Assembly (NCBI GenBank): GCA_003694205.1
Contig: RFKS01000214.1
Span: 1-9,467, forward strand
Reading direction: 5' to 3'
DNA length: 9,467 nucleotides
Origin: Alphaproteobacteria bacterium
GTDB lineage: Bacteria; Pseudomonadota; Alphaproteobacteria; Sphingomonadales; Rhodothalassiaceae
The notes under the pieces were generated by a model. That model was not told the origin of the DNA and searched no databases. It saw nothing but the letters and a program-made list of their open reading frames with translations. A program made the translations under genes and the position numbers. Below, piece by piece: positions 1 through 6,412 of the stretch. Numbering within the stretch: the stretch's first letter is position 1; each line of letters starts with the position of its first letter.

Positions 1-743
1 GAGAAGAGCCACCGCATCAGCGGATTCATGTAGGCAAGCCGCCGCAAGGGGCCGGTGGCCTCGAAGAAGACGGTGATGTCGGGGATGCCGGTCGAATGCC
101 AGGCGGTCGAGACATCGCCCCAGGAGACGGCGATCCCCTGCCGCTCGCCATCAGGAAAGCGGAAAGTCTTCTCGAGGGGGCGCTCGAGGTCGACAATGCG
201 CCCGCCGCGCCGTGCGAGCCGCCCATGCGCAATCCCTTCGATCGCCGTCTTGGCGGTGCCGCGCGAGGTCTTGCCGAGCCCCATGATGGCGAGATCGAGT
301 TCGCTCGCATCGGGCAGACGCCGCTTCATGTGCGCGGCAAGGCAGTCGGAGGGAACGACGTCGAAGCCGCAGCCGGGCAGCAGCATGACACCTGCCTCCT
401 TCGCCTCGGCGTCGCGCGCGGCAAGCGCCTCGAAAACCGCAATCTCTCCGGTGATGTCGAGATAGTGCGTGCCCGTGCGCAGGCAGGCGTCGGCCATCGG
501 CTTGGAGGTCGCGGAGAAGGGTCCGGCGATATGAAGAACCACATCCACCTCGCCGAGCGCATCGTCGAGCGCCGCCCGGTCGTCGAGCGCAAAGGCGCGG
601 CAGAGAAAACCGAGGCGTTCCGCGAGCGCACGGGTCTTCTCCGCATTGCGCCCGGCGAGCGTCGGCGTCATGCCAAGCGCCTTCGCCCGTTCGGCGACGA
701 GCACGCCGGTATAGCCCGTTGCGCCATAGATCAGGAAGCGCAT
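1..743 (-). CDS. Saccharopine dehydrogenase-like NAD(P)-binding oxidoreductase, C-terminus cut by window edge
   Basis: The visible 247 residues begin MRFLIYGATGYTG, a Rossmann dinucleotide-binding loop (GATGYTG, residues 7-13). This is followed by AGRN (30-33), HIAGPF (71-76), YLDITGE (94-100) and LLPGCGFDVVPSDC (121-134). That order is typical of the saccharopine dehydrogenase-like / trans-acting enoyl reductase family. Members are predicted cytoplasmic NAD(P)-dependent oxidoreductases, and most have no proven substrate. The ATG at 743 is preceded by a clear AGGAGAGAGG ribosome site. The gene starts only 22 bases after the stop of the S10 peptidase, so the two are probably co-transcribed. 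The reading frame runs off the left edge, so the C-terminal part is not seen. The family assignment is firm; the reaction is unknown, and lysine biosynthesis should not be assumed. Confidence 0.88.
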   Translation of the reverse strand, partial: MRFLIYGATGYTGVLVAERAKALGMTPTLAGRNAEKTRALAERLGFLCRAFALDDRAALDDALGEVDVVLHIAGPFSATSKPMADACLRTGTHYLDITGEIAVFEALAARDAEAKEAGVMLLPGCGFDVVPSDCLAAHMKRRLPDASELDLAIMGLGKTSRGTAKTAIEGIAHGRLARRGGRIVDLERPLEKTFRFPDGERQGIAVSWGDVSTAWHSTGIPDITVFFEATGPLRRLAYMNPLMRWLF

Positions 744-765
744 GACCTCTCTCCTGTTTTTCGCC

Positions 766-2256
766 TCAGCGGTTACTGATGAAAGCCCGGATATCCGCCG
801 CGAGCCTTTCGAGGCTTGGACCGTGCACATACATCATGTGCCCCGCGGGATAATAGGCGAAGGTGATCCGCTCGGGCACCACGCCATTGCGTGTCAGCGC
901 GTATTCGGCGCCGAAGAAGGGCGTCGCGAAGTCGAAATAGCCGGCGGCATTGAAGACCCGCAATGCCGCATTCTCACGCATTGCCTTGCCGATATAGGGA
1001 GCGACATTGAGATAGCCCTCGCCGAAGCGGCCCTCGAGTTTCCAGTTCCAACGGCCGCCGAGACCGCCGATCGTGCTGTATTGCCGCTCGAGATCGACGC
1101 CAAGCTGGTCGCGCAGATAGGCGTTGACGGCCGCCGTATAGGCGCCGTCGATGCCATAGAAGGAGGGATCGTTGTCGGGTCGCTCGCCAGCGGCGTCGTA
1201 ATCAACGCCGGTATAGCGGCTGTCAAGCCGGCCCACCGTGCGCCCGCGATCACGCAGCAGCTCCTTCATGAAACGCTGCGGCGAGACGCGCAGATTGGCG
1301 CGCTCGAGATAGTCTTCCCGGAGCCCGGTGAAATAGGCGAGCCGCGACCGTACCCGGGCCCGCTCCTCGGCGCCGAGGCGATCGCCTTTCAGAAGGGCGA
1401 GGATATAGTCGCCGCGGGCGAACTGCCGCGCCTCCTCGAGAAAGGGCTCGAGCTTCGGTTTGCCGGGCACCTTGTCGTGATACCAGGCGGTCGCTGCCAT
1501 CGTCGGCAGATTGACGACATGCGCCATCTCGTTGCCGGGATCATCCGCCTGCACCGAGAAATCGAGAATGGTCGAGATGAGGATGAGGCCGTTCAGGGCG
1601 ACATCGTTGTAGCGTCCCTCGAGCGCATTCGCGAGCGCCGCCGTGCGCGTCGTACCATAGCTCTCGCCGCCGATGAATTTGGGGGAATTCCAGCGCCCGT
1701 TCTCGCTCAGCCAGCGGCGGATGAACTCGCTGATCACGGCCGCATCCTCATTGATCCCGTAGAACTCCTTTGCATCGTGCTTGCCCAAGGCCTTGGAAAA
1801 ACCGGTGCCGACGGGATCGATGAAGACAAGATCGGTGACATCGAGCAGCGACTGCGGATTGTCGACGATGGCGAAGGGCGGCGCGGCGTCATCCTGCGCA
1901 TCGGAGGGCACGACGACGCGCTTCGGCCCGAAGGCACCCATATGAAGCCACAGCGAGGCCGAGCCCGGCCCGCCATTGTAAAGGAAGGTCACAGGGCGCC
2001 GTGTCGGGTCCTTGGTGTCGCTTTTGATATAGGCGATGGAAAAGATCGCCGCCTTCGGCTTGCCGTCCTTGTCTTTCAGCACCGTTTCCCCCGCGGTGGC
2101 GCGATAGGCGACGGCGACGCCGCCGAATTCGCCGCGGAGGTCCTTGACCCAGGTCCTGGGCTCATAGGTGGGCGGCGGCGGCTTTGCCTCGTCAGCAAGG
2201 GCGGGTGTGGCAAGAAGGAAAAGAAAGAGGGCGGCAAGGCGGTCAAGACGGCGCAT
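766..2256 (-). CDS. Secreted serine carboxypeptidase-like protein, peptidase family S10
   Basis: The product is 496 aa. An N-terminal signal peptide (MRRLDRLAALFLFLLATPALA, probable cleavage after residue 21) points to export to the periplasm or outside. S10 hallmarks appear in order: YNGGPGSAS (oxyanion-hole loop, about 93-101), DPVGTGFS (147-154), GGESYG with the nucleophile Ser199, GYFDFATPF with the catalytic Asp442, and PAGHMM with the catalytic His473. The full Ser-Asp-His triad is therefore present, and the length matches the roughly 450-500 aa of the family. The expected role is removal of C-terminal residues from peptides, but the physiological substrate is unknown. I chose the ATG at 2256 because the signal peptide starts there and a GGGGA ribosome site precedes it. 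The frame stays open upstream to 2343, but that extension would bury the signal sequence. It probably forms an operon with the oxidoreductase downstream. Confidence 0.92.
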   Translation of the reverse strand: MRRLDRLAALFLFLLATPALADEAKPPPPTYEPRTWVKDLRGEFGGVAVAYRATAGETVLKDKDGKPKAAIFSIAYIKSDTKDPTRRPVTFLYNGGPGSASLWLHMGAFGPKRVVVPSDAQDDAAPPFAIVDNPQSLLDVTDLVFIDPVGTGFSKALGKHDAKEFYGINEDAAVISEFIRRWLSENGRWNSPKFIGGESYGTTRTAALANALEGRYNDVALNGLILISTILDFSVQADDPGNEMAHVVNLPTMAATAWYHDKVPGKPKLEPFLEEARQFARGDYILALLKGDRLGAEERARVRSRLAYFTGLREDYLERANLRVSPQRFMKELLRDRGRTVGRLDSRYTGVDYDAAGERPDNDPSFYGIDGAYTAAVNAYLRDQLGVDLERQYSTIGGLGGRWNWKLEGRFGEGYLNVAPYIGKAMRENAALRVFNAAGYFDFATPFFGAEYALTRNGVVPERITFAYYPAGHMMYVHGPSLERLAADIRAFISNR

Positions 2257-2355
2257 GATAGTCCCCGGCTGTTGCGACTTCTTCGGGCGCCCATCGGACG
2301 CGTTTTCCGCGCCGACGGTAAAGGAGATGCCAAGTCGCGGCAAGCGCCCGACGAG

Positions 2356-2934
2356 TCAGGACGAGGACGCCTCTACGCCTTCCACCGCCGTCTCTTCCGC
2401 GAGCACCCGCCGCGCCCGGTTCAGCACCGTGCCCGGGGCCTCGCCGGGCATGATCTCGAAGCTTACCGCTGCCAACCGTACGCTGAGTTCGGGTCCCTTG
2501 AATTCATTCCCGCGGCGGGCGGATGCCTGCCTGCCATCATCACGTTTCGGCCGGTCGATGGCGCGCACCCGGAAGGGGTAGGATTCGACGAGCTCCGCCA
2601 CTTCGGCCAATGCGGAATCCAGGTCCTGTTGCGACATACCCAAGAAAAGGCCCGCCACCTGATCCGTGTTGACGCGGAACAGGCGGCCTCGCAGACGCTG
2701 CAGCAGCCGAGAGAACACAAAGTGTCGCACCTGTTCCGCGGTCTCCTCGCCGAAGCGCAGGGCAATAGGGGAAAGGTCGCGAATCTCGATCAGGGCAAGT
2801 GCCGCCGGTGCGGAAAGTCGCGAGATCGCCTCATGAAGCGCGCGTCGCGATCCCATCGTCGCGCCCGATTCGCGCGATGGCAGATGAAAACCAAGCCGCT
2901 CCATGACCCATGCAAGCGGCCGCAAGCTCAGCAT
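2356..2934 (-). CDS. Degenerate GGDEF-domain protein, probably catalytically inactive
   Basis: The product is 192 aa with no predicted membrane segment. Residues about 40-180 follow the layout of a diguanylate cyclase domain. LALIEIRDLSPIALRFGEE (about 46-64) lies where active enzymes have the DxDxFK...YGH segment, and RVNTDQVAGLF (87-97) lies where they have RxGGDEFAxL. The GGDEF motif reads NTDQV (89-93), the first metal-binding Asp is replaced by Glu50 and the third position by Arg52. The RxxD inhibitory site reads RLRG. Cyclic-di-GMP synthesis is therefore unlikely; a structural, nucleotide-binding or partner-binding role is possible. The C-terminal helix (LNRARRVLAEE) matches the domain's last helix. 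Start: the ATG at 2934 has GGGGGTGAG upstream. A TTG at 3003 in the same frame is open, but it would include the likely promoter. The stop lies 99 bases before the S10 peptidase. Confidence 0.72.
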   Translation of the reverse strand: MLSLRPLAWVMERLGFHLPSRESGATMGSRRALHEAISRLSAPAALALIEIRDLSPIALRFGEETAEQVRHFVFSRLLQRLRGRLFRVNTDQVAGLFLGMSQQDLDSALAEVAELVESYPFRVRAIDRPKRDDGRQASARRGNEFKGPELSVRLAAVSFEIMPGEAPGTVLNRARRVLAEETAVEGVEASSS

Positions 2935-2968
2935 GCTTCTCACCCCCGCCGATGACGACACCTGCGGT

Positions 2969-2997
2969 AGTATGAGCGGGAAATGGTTGCAGGGCAA
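2969..2997 (-). promoter_or_regulatory. Candidate promoter of the degenerate-GGDEF gene
   Basis: On the minus strand TTGCCC (2992-2997) and CATACT (2969-2974) are separated by 17 bases. Each matches four of six consensus positions for a housekeeping promoter. It sits just downstream of the phasin terminator and 34 bases before the chosen ATG, which is where a promoter would be needed. Confidence 0.4.
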
Positions 2998-3021
2998 TCG
3001 CAACGCATCTGCATGTGCGAC

Positions 3022-3062
3022 AAAGGAAAACGTGCCCGGCCCCCCATGGGGAACCGGGCACG
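3022..3062 (-). terminator. Intrinsic terminator downstream of the phasin gene
   Basis: CGTGCCCGG (3031-3039) and CCGGGCACG (3054-3062) form a perfect 9-bp stem. A further CCCC/GGGG pairing inside the loop extends it. Read on the minus strand the stem is followed by TTTTCCTTT, a T-rich tract interrupted by two Cs. It lies 63 bases past the phasin stop and isolates that gene from the GGDEF-like gene beyond. Confidence 0.85.
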
Positions 3063-3125
3063 ATGGTACGCGTTACGCAACTCGCAGCGGCACGCACTCC
3101 GCCGACTGCTTGATCGGCCGCCTGG

Positions 3126-3557
3126 TCAGGCCGCCTTTTCGGTGGCGACCGTTCCGGCGGTTTCGCTCCAACGCTTCTGGATCACCGCGAAGGCATCGCG
3201 GTTGGCCTTCAGCGTCAGTTCGCTGACCTCGCGAATCGTCTCGTAGCCCGAGCGCGCGAAGTTCTGGACGAACTCGACCTGCTTCTGGGCGTTGACCTCC
3301 GGCGTCTTGCCATTGAGGATCTCGCGCGTGGCGCCGTTCATGTCCTCGAGGGCCTTCTTCACCGCCTCGGCCTGCTTTTCGCCGGCCGCACGGTAGCCCT
3401 CGAAGGCAACCCGCTGCGCCTCGACGAGCGCCTCGATGGTCTTTTTCTGCGCCTCGAGCACGGCATCGAGGTCAAAAAGCGGAAACTTGAACAGACCCGC
3501 AAAGGCATCCGCCTGAGTCTGGGTCTGGGTCTGGGTCTTCCTGGTCGTCGTGGCCAT
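3126..3557 (-). CDS. phaP: Phasin family protein (polyhydroxyalkanoate granule-associated)
   Basis: The product is 143 aa, alanine-rich and almost wholly helical. It contains the amphipathic pattern FKFPLFDLDAVLEAQKKTIEAL (about 23-44), then VEAQRVAFEGYRAAGEKQ and a helical second half ending at KRWSETAGTVATEKAA. This matches PhaP-type phasins, which coat polyhydroxyalkanoate granules in the cytoplasm, control granule size and number, and shield proteins from the polymer surface. No signal peptide is seen. The ATG at 3557 was chosen because GGAGAG lies just upstream; the frame is open to 3599, but that stretch overlaps the probable transcription start. The N-terminus carries a TQ repeat (residues 8-15). 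The gene is monocistronic: its own promoter and a strong terminator flank it. Control by a PhaR-type repressor is suggested by dyads in the promoter region. Confidence 0.9.
   Translation of the reverse strand: MATTTRKTQTQTQTQADAFAGLFKFPLFDLDAVLEAQKKTIEALVEAQRVAFEGYRAAGEKQAEAVKKALEDMNGATREILNGKTPEVNAQKQVEFVQNFARSGYETIREVSELTLKANRDAFAVIQKRWSETAGTVATEKAA
3513..3536 (-). repeat. Hexanucleotide tandem repeat coding (TQ)4 in the phasin N-terminus
   Basis: Four in-frame copies of a 6-base unit: three ACCCAG units and one ACTCAG on the coding strand, giving Thr-Gln repeated four times at phasin residues 8-15. Being a multiple of three, copy-number change would alter length without breaking the frame. 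Confidence 0.9.
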
Positions 3558-3583
3558 GGTCACTCTCCACATTCCGGAAATGC

Positions 3584-3592
3584 TGCACCGCA
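3584..3592. promoter_or_regulatory. Second TGC-N3-GCA site near the phasin transcription start
   Basis: TGCACCGCA has a TGC/GCA dyad with a 3-base centre. It lies about where transcription from the promoter at 3602-3631 would begin, so a bound protein would block the polymerase. The flanking bases are not symmetric, so it is weaker than the site at 3640-3654. Confidence 0.35.
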
Positions 3593-3601
3593 ACATCACC
3601 C

Positions 3602-3631
3602 CGAATATGGAGTTTTCTGCCCAACTGTCAA
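3602..3631 (-). promoter_or_regulatory. Candidate phasin promoter
   Basis: On the minus strand a perfect TTGACA (3626-3631) is followed after 18 bases by TATTCG (3602-3607), a moderate -10. The stretch is AT-rich against its surroundings and lies about 45 bases before the phasin ATG. A good -35 with a fair -10 fits the high expression usual for phasins. Confidence 0.6.
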
Positions 3632-3639
3632 GAATAATT

Positions 3640-3654
3640 TTGTGCGCTGCACAA
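3640..3654. promoter_or_regulatory. Palindrome TTGTGC-N3-GCACAA, candidate PhaR-like operator
   Basis: TTGTGCGCTGCACAA is a perfect 6-bp dyad with a 3-base centre. Its core TGC-N3-GCA resembles the TGC/GCA palindromes described for PhaR, the alphaproteobacterial repressor of phasin genes that senses the polymer. It sits just upstream of the phasin -35. Because it also lies 4 bases past the aldehyde dehydrogenase stop and is followed on the minus strand by AAAATTATTCTT, it could instead, or also, act as a weak terminator for that gene. Confidence 0.5.
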
Positions 3655-3658
3655 TTTC

Positions 3659-5122
3659 TTAGAGACCGAGGCAGATATATTTGGTCTCGAGATATTCCTC
3701 CAGTCCCTCATGCCCGCCCTCGCGGCCGATACCGGACTGCTTCATGCCGCCGAACGGAGCCACCTCGGTCGAGATGATACCGCTGTTGACCCCGACGATC
3801 CCGGTCTCGAGTGCTTCCGCGGTACGGAAAATACGCCCGACGTCGCGCGAAAAAACATAGGACGCGAGCCCGAACGGTGTGTCATTCGCAAGGGCGATCG
3901 CCTCCTCCTCGCTCTCGAATCGAAAGATCGGTGCCACCGGCCCGAAGGTCTCCTCATCAAACAGGCGCATGCCGCGCGTCGCATCGACGATCAGCGTCGG
4001 CTCGTAAAAGGTGCCGCCCAGCGCATGCCGCTTTCCGCCGACGACGACACGGCCGCCCTTCTCCTTCGCGTCCGCGACATGCGCCTCGACCTTCTCGAGC
4101 GCCGCCGCATTGATCAGCGGTCCCTGGACGACCCCTTCCTCACGCCCGTCGCCGACCTTGAGCGCGGCGATCTCCTCGGCGAGGCGCGCGACGACGGTGT
4201 CATGGATCCCGGCCTGTACGAAAATACGGTTGGCGCAAACGCAGGTCTGCCCCGTATTGCGGTATTTCGAGGCCATGATGCCGGCGACAGCGGTCTCGAG
4301 ATCGGCATCGTCATAGACGATCACCGGCGCGTTGCCGCCGAGCTCGAGGCTGACCTTTTTCACCGTGTCTGCCGCCTGCCGCATCAGAAGCCTGCCCACC
4401 GCGGTGGACCCCGTGAAACTGACCTTGCGCACGACCGGGCTTGCCAGCAGCCGCTTGCCGATGGCCTCGGGATCGCCAGTGACAATATTGAGCACACCGT
4501 CCGGCAAGCCGGCTTCCGCCGCCAGGACGGCGAGCGCGAGAGCGGTAAACGGTGTGTCCTCCGCCGGCTTGGCGACGATGGTGCATCCGGCCGCCAGGGC
4601 CGGTGCGCCCTTGCGCGTCAGCATGGCGGCGGGGAAGTTCCAGGGGGTGATGGCGGCGGTGACGCCGACCGGCTGCTTGGTGACCAGTATGCGCTTGTCT
4701 GCAAACGGTGCCGGAATGGTGCGGCCATAGGCGCGCTTGGCTTCCTCGGCAAACCACTCCACGAAACTCGCCGCATAAACCACCTCGCCCCGCGCCTCGG
4801 CGAGCGGCTTGCCCTGCTCGGTGGTCATCAGCAGCGCGAGATCGTCCGCATTGGCGAGGATGAGCTCGTACCAGCGCCGGAGGATCGCCGCCCGCTCCTT
4901 GGCAGGACGCGCCGCCCAGTCGGTCTGGGCACTTTGCGCCGCTGCGATGGCCGCCTCGACCTCGGCCTCGGCGAGAAGCGGCACGGTTCCGATAACCTCG
5001 CCGGTGGCCGGATTGGTGACCGAAAAGGTCTCCTTCGACGCGGCATCGCACCAGCGTCCGCCGATGAAGGCTTTTTCGCGAAAAAGGGCGCGATTGCGCA
5101 GGGGAATGGCCTCGGTGAGCAT
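3659..5122 (-). CDS. gabD: NAD(P)-dependent succinate-semialdehyde dehydrogenase-type aldehyde dehydrogenase
   Basis: The 487-aa product is full length for the aldehyde dehydrogenase superfamily. Visible landmarks are PWNFP (160-164), IVAKPAEDTPFTA with cofactor-contacting Lys185, SFTGST (235-240), LELGGNAP with the general base Glu260, NTGQTCVCANRI with the nucleophile Cys294, and EETFGPVAP (390-398). The NTGQTCVCANR context, with a second Cys two residues on, is typical of GabD-type succinate-semialdehyde dehydrogenases. These oxidise succinate semialdehyde to succinate in GABA or 4-hydroxybutyrate breakdown. Glutarate-semialdehyde or another small semialdehyde cannot be excluded from sequence alone. 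The ATG at 5122 has GGGAGGTG at good spacing. No GABA transaminase is adjacent; the neighbours are a phasin downstream and a divergent acyl-CoA dehydrogenase, which leaves the pathway open. Confidence 0.9.
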   Translation of the reverse strand: MLTEAIPLRNRALFREKAFIGGRWCDAASKETFSVTNPATGEVIGTVPLLAEAEVEAAIAAAQSAQTDWAARPAKERAAILRRWYELILANADDLALLMTTEQGKPLAEARGEVVYAASFVEWFAEEAKRAYGRTIPAPFADKRILVTKQPVGVTAAITPWNFPAAMLTRKGAPALAAGCTIVAKPAEDTPFTALALAVLAAEAGLPDGVLNIVTGDPEAIGKRLLASPVVRKVSFTGSTAVGRLLMRQAADTVKKVSLELGGNAPVIVYDDADLETAVAGIMASKYRNTGQTCVCANRIFVQAGIHDTVVARLAEEIAALKVGDGREEGVVQGPLINAAALEKVEAHVADAKEKGGRVVVGGKRHALGGTFYEPTLIVDATRGMRLFDEETFGPVAPIFRFESEEEAIALANDTPFGLASYVFSRDVGRIFRTAEALETGIVGVNSGIISTEVAPFGGMKQSGIGREGGHEGLEEYLETKYICLGL

Positions 5123-5164
5123 GACACCTCCCGCTTCGGGCTTGTTGGCGGATGAGAGGCCGTG

Positions 5165-5193
5165 AAGCTACCCTTCTCGCCACCTCCTTTCAA
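5165..5193 (-). promoter_or_regulatory. Candidate promoter of the aldehyde dehydrogenase gene
   Basis: On the minus strand TTGAAA (5188-5193, five of six consensus) and TAGCTT (5165-5170, three of six) are 17 bases apart, about 43 bases before the ATG. It lies inside the 93-base divergent gap shared with the acyl-CoA dehydrogenase. I found no convincing promoter for the plus-strand gene in that gap. Confidence 0.4.
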
Positions 5194-5215
5194 GCACGTG
5201 TCCAGGACATCGCCC

Positions 5216-6400
5216 ATGCCCGGATTGTTCGACCCCTTCGCCCTGCCGCCATCGCCCTTCTACGGCGAGGCGCATCGCAGCTTCCAGAGCCAGGTCCGGC
5301 GCTTTGTCGAGGCCGAGATCCGCCCCCATGTCGATGCCTGGGACGAGGCGGGTGCGTTTCCCCGTTCGCTTTACGCAAAGGCCGGCGCACTCGGATTGCT
5401 CGGTCTCGGCTTTCCGGAGTCTTTCGGCGGCACCGAGGCCGATCCCTTTTTCGGGCTCATCCTTTCGCAGGAGATTGCCCGCGCGGGCTCCGGCGGACTT
5501 GCCGCCGGCCTCTTTTCGCACAGCATCGCACTGCCACCCATTGTTCGATTTGCCGATGCGGCACTTGCAAACCGGGTCGTCCCGCCAGTGCTGCGCGGCG
5601 AGAGGATCGCAGCGCTGGCGGTCAGCGAACCCGGCGCCGGATCGGACGTTGCCGCCATCCGAACCCGGGCGCGTCGCGATGGCGAGCACTATGTGGTCGA
5701 TGGCAGCAAGACGTTCATCACCTCCGGCATGCGGGCCGATCTCCTGACCGTTGCCGTGCGTACCGGCGGGGACGGAGCCGACGGCCTCTCGCTTCTCGTC
5801 ATCGAGGGCGAGCAGGAAGGGCTCTCGCGCACGCCGCTCAAGAAAATGGGCTGGTGGTGTTCCGACACTGCCACGCTCTATTTCGAAGGCGTGCGCGTGC
5901 CAGTCAGCAACCGCATCGGCTCCGAGGGTGCCGGCTTTCCGATGCTGATGGCAAATTTCAACCGCGAACGCCTTGGCCTGGCCGCGCTGGCGCTCGGCTT
6001 TGCGAAACTCTGCCTGCACGAGACCGCGGCCTACGCCCGCGAGCGCATTGTCTTCGGTCGGCCGCTCATCGACAATCAGGTGATCCGTCACAAGCTCGCC
6101 GACATGACCATGCGCATCCAGGCGACACAGGGCTATCTCGAGACGCTCGCCTGGCGCGTCGGACAGGGCGAGGAGCCGGTCGCCGAGATCTGCCTTGCCA
6201 AGAACCAGGCGAGCCTGACGATGGAGTTCTGCGCGCGCGAGGCGGTGCAGACGCTGGGCGGGGCGGGTTATATCCGGCCCCATGCGGTCGAGCGCATCTA
6301 TCGCGAGGTGCGGGTGAATGCCATAGGTGGCGGCGCCGAGGAGATCCTGCGTGACCTGGCCGCCCGCCAACTCGGCTTCACCGGCGGGGAGCGGCGCTGA
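5216..6400 (+). CDS. Acyl-CoA dehydrogenase family flavoprotein
   Basis: The 394-aa product has the three-part acyl-CoA dehydrogenase fold: an N-terminal helical part (to about 125), a beta domain with the FAD/substrate signature ALAVSEPGAGSDVA (about 133-146) and ITSGMRADL, and a C-terminal helical part with RERIVFGRPLIDNQ and QTLGGAGYIRP. Such enzymes introduce the alpha-beta double bond into an acyl-CoA, passing electrons through ETF. At the C-terminus the YEGT motif that carries the catalytic Glu in MCAD/SCAD enzymes reads IGGG (370-373). NRERL with Glu251 instead sits where long-chain and isovaleryl-CoA dehydrogenases have their base. A long-chain or branched substrate is thus plausible but not proven. 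I chose the ATG at 5216 (AGGA 8 bases upstream); a GTG at 5162 in frame would add 18 residues. The stop nearly abuts the convergent gene. Confidence 0.9.
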   Translation: MPGLFDPFALPPSPFYGEAHRSFQSQVRRFVEAEIRPHVDAWDEAGAFPRSLYAKAGALGLLGLGFPESFGGTEADPFFGLILSQEIARAGSGGLAAGLFSHSIALPPIVRFADAALANRVVPPVLRGERIAALAVSEPGAGSDVAAIRTRARRDGEHYVVDGSKTFITSGMRADLLTVAVRTGGDGADGLSLLVIEGEQEGLSRTPLKKMGWWCSDTATLYFEGVRVPVSNRIGSEGAGFPMLMANFNRERLGLAALALGFAKLCLHETAAYARERIVFGRPLIDNQVIRHKLADMTMRIQATQGYLETLAWRVGQGEEPVAEICLAKNQASLTMEFCAREAVQTLGGAGYIRPHAVERIYREVRVNAIGGGAEEILRDLAARQLGFTGGERR

Positions 6401-6412
6401 AAGCGCTCAGCG
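6395..6412. other. Dyad enclosing both stop codons of two convergent genes
   Basis: CGCTGA (6395-6400) and TCAGCG (6407-6412) are perfect inverted arms around a 6-base centre. Each arm contains the TGA stop of one gene, so the two coding regions are only 6 bases apart. The stem is short and has no T tract, so it is at most a weak bidirectional terminator. No other terminator separates the genes. Confidence 0.5.

Noticed and set aside
742..2955. Very long plus-strand open frame (737 codons) opposite the peptidase and GGDEF-like genes
   Set aside because: It is antisense to the S10 peptidase with its intact catalytic triad and to the GGDEF-like gene. The translation has no recognisable motif and is Arg/Gly/Ala-rich, as expected for a G/C-biased shadow frame.
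3572..3579. TTCCGGAA palindrome in the phasin leader
   Set aside because: An 8-base palindrome is short in GC-rich DNA, has no matching partner site, and is too small for a meaningful hairpin.
3710..5155. Plus-strand open frame of 481 codons opposite the aldehyde dehydrogenase
   Set aside because: It mirrors a full-length gene with all active-site motifs on the minus strand. Its product is Arg/Gly-rich and motif-free.
5168..6370. Minus-strand 400-codon frame opposite the acyl-CoA dehydrogenase
   Set aside because: The plus-strand acyl-CoA dehydrogenase explains this DNA completely; the opposite frame is compositional.
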